A stretch of 64,000 bases of DNA from Bacilliculturomica massiliensis (GTDB taxonomy: Bacteria > Bacillota > Clostridia > Peptostreptococcales > Anaerovoracaceae), in the NCBI RefSeq assembly GCF_900605495.1, contig NZ_LR027584.1:1-64000 (forward strand). The letters run 5' to 3'. A model generated the notes under the pieces. It was not told the origin of the DNA. It was given only the letters and a program-made list of their open reading frames with translations, and searched no databases. How positions within the stretch are numbered: the stretch's first letter is position 1; every line of letters starts with the position of its first letter. Position numbers and translations under genes: made by a program. Positions 25,938-34,256 of this stretch are shown here, piece by piece.

Positions 25938-27353
25938 TTATAAGCCCAGCTTGAACGGATTCATAATGCCGTTGGGGTCCAGTTCCTTTTTCAGCGCTTC
26001 GAGCGCGATCATGCTCTCACCGTACTGCTCCTTCATCAGCCTGCCGAGCTTCAGACCCACGCCGTGGTGATCGTTCACCACTCCCCCGTTTTCCAATACG
26101 GCCCGGATACCGGCGTTCCAGATCTCATTGTGCAGACGCATGGCTTCCTCCGGATCCTGCGGAGGATCTTCGATGATAAATCTGTCATAGATCATCACCC
26201 CCCATTCGTACCAGTGAGAGAAATGAGCGATAAAACGAACGCCGCTGAAACTCTCAATGGTTTCTTTTAAGGCCCAGTAAATTTTTTCTATATTCGAGTA
26301 TGTAGCTACCGTGTCAAGAGTACCGAACATCTTCGGCAGGTCTAGTGCGTGATCGGGATAGAAGAAGGTCACTCTGCTGTCCCACCATTTCTCTCCGTAA
26401 TCCGACCCCAGATCCATTCCGCCGCGCTCCGCACACATGCGCAGGGCGATCTTCTCTTCGATCTCCACGATCTCCGCATTTCCTTCTACGGCAATATTCA
26501 TGAAAGCTCCGTCCTTCTCCACCCCCAGAATGCTTTTGATGATCGATCTCGTCTCTTCCTCGTTGTACAGACGCATGATCGAGGGACGGAATTCCTGCAG
26601 CAGATCTCTGCCGAAGGCCAGTCCTGCCGGTACGTCAGGAAACAGGAATGCTCTGAATCTTCGGGTCTCAGGCCGCTTAAAGATCTTCATCGTAGCCTGC
26701 GTGATCACGCCCAGCGTGCCTTCAGAACCGATAAACATATGTAAAATTCCCGGACCGGAGGAGTGTTTCGGCACCGGAGCGGACCGCAGTATCCTGCCGC
26801 TGGGGACCGCCATCTCCAGATTCAGACACTGATCGTCGATCTTTCCGTATTTTGTGGACAGCACTCCTATGCCGTTGTGGGCGAGAAATCCGCCCAGCGT
26901 GCTGCAGGTGAGAGAACTGGGGTAATGCATCAGCGAATACCCCTTCTCATTTACATACCACTCCAGCTGCATATAATTGATCCCCGCCTCTGCGGTCACG
27001 CACATGGATCTCTCGTCAAATCTGATCACTCTGTCCATCCGTTTCATGTCCAGAAGGATACCGCCCTTTACCGGCAGCGCTCCGCCCTGCGAACCCGCGC
27101 CGCCGCCCCAGGGGAACACAGGTATCTTATAATAATTGGCGATGACCAGTATCCTCGACACTTCATCCGCACTGCCCGGGTACACCACAATATCCGCCAG
27201 CGGCATCGTCCTGCTCCTGTCCTCCCAGAGCCTTGAAAGCCAGAAATAGTCCACGCTGTGGGTGAGCCGGTCGCTTTCCGAAACTGAGACGTGTTCCCTG
27301 CCCACCACATCTTCCAGCTCACTTCGTATCATATGAGACATAAAATCATTCAT
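25938..27353 (-). CDS. FAD-linked oxidase (GlcD / alkyl-DHAP synthase-like)
   Basis: 471 residues, vanillyl-alcohol-oxidase fold. The FAD-binding domain shows VVYPGSADEVSRILVIANYYKIPVFPWGGGAG and HYPSSLTCSTLGGFLAHNGIGVLSTKYG; then FIGSEGTLGVITQATMKI; the C-terminal domain ends in VVNDHHGVGLKLG and the ELDPNGIMNPFKLG tail. The start at 27353 has AAGGAG upstream. The His-His-Gly-Val-Gly motif resembles alkyl-dihydroxyacetonephosphate synthase relatives as well as D-2-hydroxyacid dehydrogenases. In this operon (ETF, Fe-S partner, kinase, TRAP carrier) oxidation of a 2-hydroxyacid or alcohol is more likely than ether-lipid synthesis. Confidence 0.9.
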   Translation of the reverse strand: MNDFMSHMIRSELEDVVGREHVSVSESDRLTHSVDYFWLSRLWEDRSRTMPLADIVVYPGSADEVSRILVIANYYKIPVFPWGGGAGSQGGALPVKGGILLDMKRMDRVIRFDERSMCVTAEAGINYMQLEWYVNEKGYSLMHYPSSLTCSTLGGFLAHNGIGVLSTKYGKIDDQCLNLEMAVPSGRILRSAPVPKHSSGPGILHMFIGSEGTLGVITQATMKIFKRPETRRFRAFLFPDVPAGLAFGRDLLQEFRPSIMRLYNEEETRSIIKSILGVEKDGAFMNIAVEGNAEIVEIEEKIALRMCAERGGMDLGSDYGEKWWDSRVTFFYPDHALDLPKMFGTLDTVATYSNIEKIYWALKETIESFSGVRFIAHFSHWYEWGVMIYDRFIIEDPPQDPEEAMRLHNEIWNAGIRAVLENGGVVNDHHGVGLKLGRLMKEQYGESMIALEALKKELDPNGIMNPFKLGL

Positions 27354-27412
27354 AGCGCGCTCCTTCCCCTTATGTAATATTAATTCATTATTCAGACAAT
27401 TATTTTGTAATA

Positions 27413-27456
27413 AATATATCATACGAGAAACAATATTTCAACTTATTATATTGAAA
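27413..27456 (-). promoter_or_regulatory. Promoter with overlapping inverted repeat, TRAP/ETF operon
   Basis: On the minus strand TTGAAA (27441-27436) and TATATT (27418-27413) are 17 bp apart, giving a start near 27406 and a leader of about 50 nt. The -35 box is one half of an inverted repeat TTTCAA-N9-TTGAAA (27436-27456). A protein bound there would exclude RNA polymerase, so it is a good candidate operator for the operon's own RpiR-type regulator (inference). Confidence 0.6.
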
Positions 27457-27575
27457 AATGTAATATTTTTTTATTTCATATTTTCGTTACCGCCCGGAGG
27501 GATATCGAAGCCGCAACGGCCATTTGGCTGAAGTCATTTTGCCCCGGCCGTACATGGACCAGGGCTGAGGGCGCA

Positions 27576-27629
27576 CAACAAAAGGACAGCTCTCACGCGC
27601 CGATACCGGCGCCCAAAAGCTGTCCTTTT
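27576..27629 (-). terminator. Terminator of the DUF4153 gene (bidirectional in form)
   Basis: AAAAGGACAGCT and AGCTGTCCTTTT form a 12-bp stem closed over a GC-rich inner hairpin (GGCGCCGGTATCGGCGC). On the minus strand it ends in TTTTGTTG; on the plus strand in TTTTCTTTC. Confidence 0.75.
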
Positions 27630-27721
27630 CTTTCTGAATACTATTTCTGCGGTTATTTTTTCCCTGCTCCCGGTCCTCCGTAGGCCGCGCTGCAAAGATC
27701 TCTCTCGTCTGGTCCGCACAC

Positions 27722-29935
27722 CTACGTATCTAATTCAAAATAATACAGGATCTTCGTTTCTTCATCGTAGATCGCCAGCGTAAAATTGTAGGAATTCCGT
27801 TCAAAGAGCTGGGAATCGTCCTGGGGGTCCAGGCTCTGACTGCTGCGGTCCACAAACCGGTAATACCCCCGCGTCACCGGGGGAATGGCCGGTATGCCTT
27901 CCTCCGGTGATTCCACCAGCGATGCGTAATACGTCGTTTCATCGGGCTGCTGGCCGTAGACGGCTCTCTGCAGAGCATCCGTCAGCGGCAGCGGCTTCCA
28001 ATCCGGGTCTGCGGCCAGCACCGCTCCCAACTCTGTGTCCGCAGCGGAATAATCCATCTCGATATAGGTCCTTCCGTCTCCGTGAAACCCGCCGTGCGTG
28101 TCCATACCTCTGATCACCTGGCCGCTCCACACGTCAAACCCCATCAGGTCCGCCGCCCGAAAGAGCTCGTCTCCGCCGGTCCTCTCGCCCGCTCCCCCTG
28201 TGAGCTTTTCTGCGATCCGCTCCGCCTGGGCTTTCTGGTAATTCCAACTGCGAAGATCTGTCCGGCTGTACGCCGGCTGTAAGAAGTCTCCCCGTCCCCT
28301 CTGGATCAGCGCCGTGTAGAGCTCCTGCTTCAGCCCGGGGTCTTCCGTCTTCTCATATAATTCGTACATGGGCGCGGCCGCAGCGTCGGACAGCCCGCTG
28401 AGAGCCGGCACATCCAGATCAGAGAGCGTTCCCTCCTGATAACGTCCGATGTTATAGGAGGCGATCAGACCGTCCGCATTGCTGTAGGTCATAGCCAGAA
28501 AACCGATCATACAAGTCAGGGCCAGCCACTTTCCGCAGTTGAAGACTCTCGCCTGCCGGGCCAGAATGATCACGAAGCAGAGGAACATCAGCGCCATGAA
28601 CGCCGTGGTGTACAGGCGCAGCTGCGTCAGACCGTAGTAATGAATATACATGCCCATCTTGCTCACCGCGGTGGCGATCAGCAGCATGGTCAGCACGCAG
28701 AGCGCTGCTGTCACGGCCCGAAGCGCTGCAGGAAGTTCCCCTCCCCTCTCCGTCTCTCCCTTTTTCGGTTTTTCGATCAGCTCCACTGCGCTCCCAGGGT
28801 TTTCACCCTGCCCTGGTCCCGATGGGATCGGGCCCTGCATTGTCTCCCGCGCCGACCCTTTCGGCGTCGGTCCGCCCCCGCTTTTTTCTGTGGACTCCGA
28901 GAACAGAGCTGCAGCCGCGATCACCGTCAGATTGATCCCCGCCACCGTACAGAGCTGAAAAAATCCCCGCCGGGCGTATTCCGCATAGGTCATGGTCACA
29001 GGCAGACTGTTTCGGAAGGCGGAAAACAGGTACGCCGCCTGTGTGGCAAAAAACACCGCATAGATCAGCGTCAGCGCCCCCATGGCCGTCAACGTCATCG
29101 CTTTTGGCATGAACCGCACTGCCCGGGCCGCCCTGTCCATCGAATCCTTCGTGATGGCGTCCGTTCTCCTGCCCGTCACATCGCCGTACACCAGTCCGAA
29201 CAGATAGCAGGCCACCGGGATTCCGAAGATGAATTCCGCCACATATCGAAACATATTTTCAGGAAGAGACCATTCAAAGGTAAAATGGATGCGGCTTATG
29301 AGTTCCTCAAAGGCTGCGTCCGCGTCGGCCAGCAGCTCCGTGACCAGTATCAGGACGGGAAGTATGACGACCAGCCCAGCCGCCGCGAACAGAATATTCA
29401 TCTTTCTGCCTCTGTTGGCAGCCTTCTGTTCGGCGCTGAGAGTCTTTTTTCTGCGCATGCTCTCGAAGAGAGATACGAAATGTCGGCCAAAATTTCCGAA
29501 GGGGACCAAAACCATCTGACTGAAAAAGTCGCCCGCCGCATAAAAAGACAGATCGCCGCCGATCCGCCGGCCCGTGGTCACGCACACCCAATAAGCGGTC
29601 ATACAGTGCAGAAATATCATGTTGAAGGCTCCCAGCACAAAGTTATCGAAAACTGCGAAATTCGCAGCCGACAGCAGCACGACAGCCAGATAAAACAGGC
29701 TGGTCCCAGTCTGGCCATAACCGTTCTTTCCCATGTAGCACAGCGCAGCTCCGCAGAAAACCACCGCGAAAAGCGCAGTTCCCAGCCCGGCGGCGCTGAC
29801 GAAGACCCAGTCCATATAGAGAAAGCCGATGAGCAGCATGCCCCACGCCATCAGCCCCTGTCCCTCTGTCCTCCGGTGTTCCGTCAGCGGCAGGCTCACA
29901 TTTCCGTTCATTCCCCCCGTCATCTCCGTATCCAT
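27722..29935 (-). CDS. DUF4153/DUF4173-type polytopic membrane protein
   Basis: 737 residues. The first half and the region around residues 410-510 are strongly hydrophobic (roughly ten or more segments). Between them lies a proline- and glycine-rich cytosolic-looking linker (about residues 360-405). The last 230 residues form a soluble domain with a cell-surface-like Tyr/Asp-rich composition. The FNMIFLHCMTAYWVC and FFQLCTVAGINLTVI blocks fit DUF4153/4173. ATG at 29935 follows GGAGGAATGGGGAT. Function unknown. It is 45 bp downstream of the small HTH gene and may belong to that regulator's transcript. Confidence 0.75.
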   Translation of the reverse strand: MDTEMTGGMNGNVSLPLTEHRRTEGQGLMAWGMLLIGFLYMDWVFVSAAGLGTALFAVVFCGAALCYMGKNGYGQTGTSLFYLAVVLLSAANFAVFDNFVLGAFNMIFLHCMTAYWVCVTTGRRIGGDLSFYAAGDFFSQMVLVPFGNFGRHFVSLFESMRRKKTLSAEQKAANRGRKMNILFAAAGLVVILPVLILVTELLADADAAFEELISRIHFTFEWSLPENMFRYVAEFIFGIPVACYLFGLVYGDVTGRRTDAITKDSMDRAARAVRFMPKAMTLTAMGALTLIYAVFFATQAAYLFSAFRNSLPVTMTYAEYARRGFFQLCTVAGINLTVIAAAALFSESTEKSGGGPTPKGSARETMQGPIPSGPGQGENPGSAVELIEKPKKGETERGGELPAALRAVTAALCVLTMLLIATAVSKMGMYIHYYGLTQLRLYTTAFMALMFLCFVIILARQARVFNCGKWLALTCMIGFLAMTYSNADGLIASYNIGRYQEGTLSDLDVPALSGLSDAAAAPMYELYEKTEDPGLKQELYTALIQRGRGDFLQPAYSRTDLRSWNYQKAQAERIAEKLTGGAGERTGGDELFRAADLMGFDVWSGQVIRGMDTHGGFHGDGRTYIEMDYSAADTELGAVLAADPDWKPLPLTDALQRAVYGQQPDETTYYASLVESPEEGIPAIPPVTRGYYRFVDRSSQSLDPQDDSQLFERNSYNFTLAIYDEETKILYYFELDT

Positions 29936-29980
29936 ATCCCCATTCCTCCGATCTTTCTTTACCGGCGCGCGCGTCCGCCC

Positions 29981-30196
29981 TCACTCATCCCGATACTCCA
30001 GAATATCTCCCGGCTGGCATTGCAGCACCCGGCAGATCTCCTCCAATGTGGAAAAACGAATGGCTTTCGCCTTGTTGTTTTTTAAGATCGACAGATTTGC
30101 CGGCGTTATGCCCACTCGCTCAGCCAGATCGCCCGCGGCAATTTTCCGCTTCGCCATGACTACATCGAGATTGACCACGATCTTTCCCACTGTCAT
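29981..30196 (-). CDS. Small Cro/CI-type HTH regulator (YozG-like)
   Basis: 71 residues that are almost entirely one helix-turn-helix: KIVVNLDVVMAKRKIAAGDLAERVGITPANLSILKNNKAKAIRF, then LEEICRVLQCQPGDILEY. This form is usually encoded beside a DUF2975 membrane protein, as here (6 bp downstream of it). It may bind the long palindrome at 30.8 kb and control its own operon. Confidence 0.88.
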   Translation of the reverse strand: MTVGKIVVNLDVVMAKRKIAAGDLAERVGITPANLSILKNNKAKAIRFSTLEEICRVLQCQPGDILEYRDE

Positions 30197-30202
30197 CCCC
30201 CC

Positions 30203-30646
30203 CTATATCGTCAGATCATTTTCGTTTTTCAAAATGATCGCTTCCTCGATAACATTTTTTACTACCCGCAGGATCAGGCCGATGAAGGCCGCCGCGATGC
30301 CGGCTATGAGGAAGAAGAGATAATAATACGATACGAGAAGGATGACGGCGACGCCGAAGCAGCACCAGGATATCCTCCGCAGCAGAGCGACGTTTTCAGG
30401 TATGAAAACCTGGCTCTCTCTGATGTTGACCAGCAGACGGTCCAGACACAGCAGCGCCACCAGCGCTACCGCGCAGGAGGCGATAAGCGTTACCATCAGC
30501 GGTTGGGCCACAGACTGGCGTTTTTCCAGATAATACACATATCCGTTCACCAGCCAGGGAGTGCCCACAGCCACTGCGATCACTGCGGCGATCACCAGAC
30601 GGTTGCAGACCAGCGACAGCGTTACCGATTTTTTCGCATTCCACAT
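30203..30646 (-). CDS. DUF2975 membrane protein
   Basis: 147 residues with four hydrophobic segments and the tail VVKNVIEEAIILKNENDLTI, the region that resembles the ends of DUF2975 proteins. The start was set at 30646 (MWNAKKSV) because AAGGAG lies 10 bp upstream; the frame is open further but without a ribosome site. It is paired with the YozG-like HTH, a widespread two-gene unit whose role is unknown; the membrane protein could sequester or signal to the regulator. Confidence 0.82.
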   Translation of the reverse strand: MWNAKKSVTLSLVCNRLVIAAVIAVAVGTPWLVNGYVYYLEKRQSVAQPLMVTLIASCAVALVALLCLDRLLVNIRESQVFIPENVALLRRISWCCFGVAVILLVSYYYLFFLIAGIAAAFIGLILRVVKNVIEEAIILKNENDLTI

Positions 30647-30773
30647 AAGTACTTTTCTCCTTGCAGTATAGAATTCTATTTGCGGCGCAGCCCCGAGAGA
30701 CCAGTCAGGCCGGATCTTCCGTCCGCCGTCGCCCCGGGAATGCGCGCGGGGGTCATGACTTCCCCGCAACATG

Positions 30774-30802
30774 ATAATACTACCAGTCCAAATGAAAGTC
30801 AA
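30774..30802 (-). promoter_or_regulatory. Promoter of the DUF2975-HTH(-DUF4153) transcript
   Basis: On the minus strand TTGACT (30802-30797) and TATTAT (30779-30774), 17-bp spacing. The -35 box lies inside the left arm of the palindrome at 30792-30844, so occupancy of the palindrome should repress this promoter. Confidence 0.7.
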
Positions 30803-30844
30803 TAATTATTTATCGAAAAACGATAAATAATTATTGACTTTCAT
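30792..30844. repeat. 53-bp perfect palindrome, candidate operator
   Basis: Two perfect 24-bp arms (30792-30815 and 30821-30844) around AAAAA. The arms are AT-rich and contain ATGAAAGTCAATAATTATTT; there is no T-tract or GC stem, so it is not a terminator. It overlaps the -35 box of the DUF2975 promoter. Confidence 0.85.
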
Positions 30845-31021
30845 GATCAGTTTACATGTCCGGCCATCTGTTCCGAGGATTCTGCAAAACGGGAACCGAA
30901 CTGCGGCGAGATGCAAAAAAGAAAAAAAAATCTGACTATAACGTCCTGTGATTCGCCGCGCTTTAAACAGGGTAGAAAAATCACATCTTATATTAATCAG
31001 AAACTAACGGAGGTACCTCGC

Positions 31022-32041
31022 TTGAATCCAACCAATGAAGAAGCCACATCGGCACAGATGAATACGGGAACGGCCATCGGATCCGGCCGTCCCTTTGCCT
31101 CGCGCACCGCTGGGATCCTGCTGCTGGCCGTCATCGCCACCATGCTGTGGGGCAGCGCGTTTCCCGCCATCAAGATCGGCTATCAGATGTTTTCTATTTC
31201 CCCGGGCGACACGGCCGCTCAGCTGCTGTTCGCGGGCCTGCGCTTTGCTCTGGCCGGTCTCATGACGATTCTGTACGGTCTGTTTACCCAGCGCAAGATG
31301 GTGTTCCCCTCCCGGGCGAACCTGGGGCCGATCGCCCTGCTGGGACTGGTCCAGACAGCGGTCCAGTATGTATTCTTTTACGTTGGGCTCAGCCATACCA
31401 GCGGTGTAAAGGGTTCGATCATCGCCAGCTCCGGAGCGTTTTTCGCCGTTCTCACCGCCCATTTTTTCTATCGCAGCGACCGTCTGAACCTGCGTAAGGT
31501 CCTGGGCTGTCTGGCGGGATTTACGGGGATCATTCTCGTCAACCTGCAGGGAAGCGGCGGCCTGGGCGGCGGCTTCGCTCTCAACGGCGAGGGCTTCATG
31601 CTCCTTGCCGCCGTTGCCTTCGGATGCAGCTCCATCATCAGCAAGACGGCCACAGAGCGGGGCGATTCCATCACCGTCACCGGTTACCAGCTGCTGATCG
31701 GAGGCGTCCTTCTGATCCTTCCCGGACTCCTGCTCGGCGGCCGGTTCAGCGCCGCAGATCCGGCCGCCCTGGCCGTACTGTTTTACCTGGCGCTGCTCTC
31801 AGCCGTGGCTTTTACTCTCTGGACCGTGCTGCTCAAATACAATCCCATCGGGAAGGTGGCTCTCTTCAACTTCCTGACCCCTGTATTCGGCGTTATCTTA
31901 TCGGGGATCTTCCTTGGAGAATCCTTCCTCAGCGTCACCACGCTGATCTCCCTTCTGCTGGTCTGCGCAGGCATCTATCTGGCAGAAACGCAGGGCGGAA
32001 AAAAGTCCGCGGCCATCGAGCCCCAGAGCGCGTGCCGATAG
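31022..32041 (+). CDS. EamA/DMT-family transporter
   Basis: 339 residues with ten hydrophobic segments in two EamA repeats: LAVIATMLWGSAFPAIKIGYQ and GVKGSIIASSGAFFAVLTAHFFY in the first, AAVAFGCSSIISKTATERG and KVALFNFLTPVFGVILSGIFLGE in the second. The start is read as TTG at 31022-31024, eight bases after GGAGG; an ATG at 30911 in frame has no ribosome site and would add a charged stretch untypical of the family. Such carriers export metabolites or amino acids; the substrate is not predictable. Confidence 0.9.
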   Translation: MNPTNEEATSAQMNTGTAIGSGRPFASRTAGILLLAVIATMLWGSAFPAIKIGYQMFSISPGDTAAQLLFAGLRFALAGLMTILYGLFTQRKMVFPSRANLGPIALLGLVQTAVQYVFFYVGLSHTSGVKGSIIASSGAFFAVLTAHFFYRSDRLNLRKVLGCLAGFTGIILVNLQGSGGLGGGFALNGEGFMLLAAVAFGCSSIISKTATERGDSITVTGYQLLIGGVLLILPGLLLGGRFSAADPAALAVLFYLALLSAVAFTLWTVLLKYNPIGKVALFNFLTPVFGVILSGIFLGESFLSVTTLISLLLVCAGIYLAETQGGKKSAAIEPQSACR

Positions 32042-32125
32042 ATCCGTTTCATCTGGAACACGCTTCGCGTTATTTCCTGCATAAAAAAGTTTCCTTCGGA
32101 AACATATTCGCCCTGCGGGCTCCCC

Positions 32126-32145
32126 TTCACAAGGTGAACTTTTTT
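32126..32145 (+). terminator. Terminator of the EamA gene
   Basis: TTCAC-AAG-GTGAA hairpin followed by CTTTTTT, about 85 bp after the EamA stop. A second small hairpin GTTTCCTTCGGAAAC lies just before it (32090-32104). The stem is short, so termination may be partial. Confidence 0.5.
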
Positions 32146-32187
32146 GAAACATACGGAAATATCTGCGGACGATATTTCCTATGTTAT

Positions 32188-32229
32188 AAAAAAACGGAGG
32201 ATCCGCTGCAAATATGCGCGGGTCCTCCG
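32188..32229 (-). terminator. Terminator of the aldolase/coaBC/typA direction
   Basis: On the minus strand CGGAGGACCCGC pairs with GCGGATCCTCCG (one mismatch) and is followed by seven T. It lies 17 bp past the stop of the class II aldolase gene. Confidence 0.8.
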
Positions 32230-32245
32230 GCCATGTTCCGGCTTT

Positions 32246-32887
32246 CTAACGCTTCTGATACGAATTCAGATAAAAATCCCTGTACTTCTCCGCTTCCTCC
32301 ACCGTGAGCGCTCTGCCGCCTCCGGCGGTCTTCACCAGCAGATGGGTCTGGCAGGCCTTTTCCAGTATGAGGGCAGCAGCAAAGGCTTCCTCCATGTCCC
32401 TGCCCGCACAGACTGCGCCGTGATTTTCCAGCAGCGCGCCGAACCGTCCCGAGAGTGCGTCAAGAACGTTTTCTGTCAGCAGAGGGCTGCCCGTCAGCGC
32501 ATGTCTGCTGATGCGGATGCTGGGTCCGATGATCTGCGCCATGTCTTCCAAATAGGGAGGAACGTCCTCTCCCAGCACCGACGCCGTACAGGCGTAGAGC
32601 GAGTGAAAATGGATCACGGCGTTTACCTCCGGTCGCGTCCGGTAGATCGCCGCATGCATGGGACTTTCCGATGAAGGTCTGCGTCCCTCAAAGGTGAGAT
32701 CCTCAATTGACACTGTGGACATATCATCCGGCTCCAGCTTGTCGTAGGGGATGCCGCTGGGCGTGATCACCATCGCGCTGCCGCCGGCCCGGCAGCTCAC
32801 ATTGCCCCATGTCCCGGCCACCAGGCCCAGGCGCAGAAGCTCCTTCCCGCCGCCGCACACTATTTTCTTTGCTTCTTGACTATCCAT
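32246..32887 (-). CDS. Class II aldolase/adducin-family protein (fuculose-phosphate aldolase-like)
   Basis: 213 residues. Zn2+-dependent cleavage of a phosphorylated sugar. Visible family features are TWGNVSCR near residue 27, ITPSGIPYDKL, the catalytic/acid SSESPMHAAIYRTRPEVNAVIHFHS region with the two metal-binding histidines of HFH, and LLENHGAVCAG with a third His. ATG at 32887 lies 75 bp after coaBC. No sugar kinase or isomerase is adjacent, so the substrate is open. Confidence 0.9.
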   Translation of the reverse strand: MDSQEAKKIVCGGGKELLRLGLVAGTWGNVSCRAGGSAMVITPSGIPYDKLEPDDMSTVSIEDLTFEGRRPSSESPMHAAIYRTRPEVNAVIHFHSLYACTASVLGEDVPPYLEDMAQIIGPSIRISRHALTGSPLLTENVLDALSGRFGALLENHGAVCAGRDMEEAFAAALILEKACQTHLLVKTAGGGRALTVEEAEKYRDFYLNSYQKR

Positions 32888-32961
32888 TTCTGTTCTCCGT
32901 TTCGCCTCTCCGCTCCGCGGCCATGCCTTATTGCGCTTCCCTGCTCCGGAGTCAGGCCTTA

Positions 32962-34182
32962 TTACGCGCCGCTCCTCCAGGGCCGGCCCTTGCCCGTCTC
33001 CGCCAGAATGGCGTCTAATATGGCGTGAGCCGTCTGCTCTTTACTCATCAGCGGCAGTTCCCGCTCCCAGTTCTTCGTGATCAGCGTCACCACGTTGGTG
33101 TCCGTCCCGAATCCGGCTCCGGAAACCTTCAGATTGTTGGCCGCGATCATATCCGCCTTTTTCTTTTCCAGCTTTGCTCTGGAGTTTTCCAGCATGTCCC
33201 TGGTCTCCATGGAAAACCCGCAGAGGAACTGTCCCGGCTTCTTGTGTTCGCCCAGCCAGCTCAAAATATCCCGTGTCCTCACCAGCGGTATGCTCATATC
33301 GTCCTCTGTCTTCTTTATCTTGTCTCCGCTGCACACGGCGGGCGTATAATCGGCTACCGCCGCCGCTTTGATCACGATATCCTGCTCCCCGGCCTCCGCC
33401 TGCACCGCCGCAAACATTTCCGCCGCGCTGAGGGCCTCCACTTTCTTCACAAAGGGCGGAGCCTGAAGGGTGGACCAGCCGCTGACCAGGGTCACCTCAG
33501 CGCCCCGCAGCATGGCGGCCCGGGCCAGCTCGTAGCCCATTTTCCCGGTGGAGTGGTTGGAGAGGAACCGCACCGGATCCAGCGGCTCTCTGGTCGCCCC
33601 GGCCGTTACCAGGACCTTCCTGCCGCACATATCTTTTTCGCAGGCTATCTCCTTTACAATATAAGAGAGCAGCACGTCCTCCGAGGGCATCTTCCCCTCC
33701 CCTGTGTCTCCGCAGGCCAGATATCCGCTGGCCGGATCGATGACCTGAAAACCGTAGCGCCGCAGACGTTCCATATTGTCCTGCACCACAGCGTTGCGAA
33801 ACATATTGGTATTCATGGCCGGCGCCACGATCTTCCTGCAAGTGCAGGCCAGCGCGGTGGTGGTCAGCATATCGTCCGCCAGTCCCCACGCCAGCTTTGC
33901 GATCACGTTGGCGGAGGCCGGCGCGATCAGCATGACGTCTGCTTTCTTGGCCAGCGACACATGGGCCACGTGAAACTGGAAATTCCGGTCGAAGGTATCG
34001 ACCATACATTTGTTTCCCGTCAGCGTCTCAAAGGTGATGGGATTGATAAAATTCACCGCGTTCTCCGTCATGATCACGTGAACGTCGCATTCCAGCTTCA
34101 CCAGACTGCTGGCCAGCCCGGCTATCTTGTAGGCAGCGATGCTTCCCGTCACACCCAGCACGACTGTCTTGCCTTTAAGCAT
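32962..34182 (-). CDS. coaBC: Bifunctional phosphopantothenoylcysteine decarboxylase / phosphopantothenate--cysteine ligase
   Basis: 406 residues, two steps of coenzyme A synthesis. The N-terminal flavoprotein CoaC domain shows VVLGVTGSIAAYKIAGLASSLV, HVSLAKKADVMLIAPASANVIAKLA and the PAMNTNMF motif with the active-site region ACTCRKI. The C-terminal CoaB domain shows VLVTAGATREPLDPVRFLSNHSTGKMGYELA and DMIAANNL. The start was set at 34182 (MLKGKTVV) after GAAGGAGAACGAAGGACA. It follows typA by 74 bp. Confidence 0.96.
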   Translation of the reverse strand: MLKGKTVVLGVTGSIAAYKIAGLASSLVKLECDVHVIMTENAVNFINPITFETLTGNKCMVDTFDRNFQFHVAHVSLAKKADVMLIAPASANVIAKLAWGLADDMLTTTALACTCRKIVAPAMNTNMFRNAVVQDNMERLRRYGFQVIDPASGYLACGDTGEGKMPSEDVLLSYIVKEIACEKDMCGRKVLVTAGATREPLDPVRFLSNHSTGKMGYELARAAMLRGAEVTLVSGWSTLQAPPFVKKVEALSAAEMFAAVQAEAGEQDIVIKAAAVADYTPAVCSGDKIKKTEDDMSIPLVRTRDILSWLGEHKKPGQFLCGFSMETRDMLENSRAKLEKKKADMIAANNLKVSGAGFGTDTNVVTLITKNWERELPLMSKEQTAHAILDAILAETGKGRPWRSGA

Positions 34183-34256
34183 TGTCCTTCGTTCTCCTTC
34201 CGCTCCATTATCTGCTTCCCGTTTAGCAATGGCAGGATCTTCTGCGCCCTGTCCCA

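Noticed and set aside
28640-30085. 481-codon plus-strand frame
   Set aside because: Antisense to the DUF4153 membrane gene and rich in His, Arg and Gln, as expected of a shadow frame.
30792-30844. Rho-independent terminator
   Set aside because: AT-rich stem with no terminal T-tract, and it overlaps a promoter -35 box.
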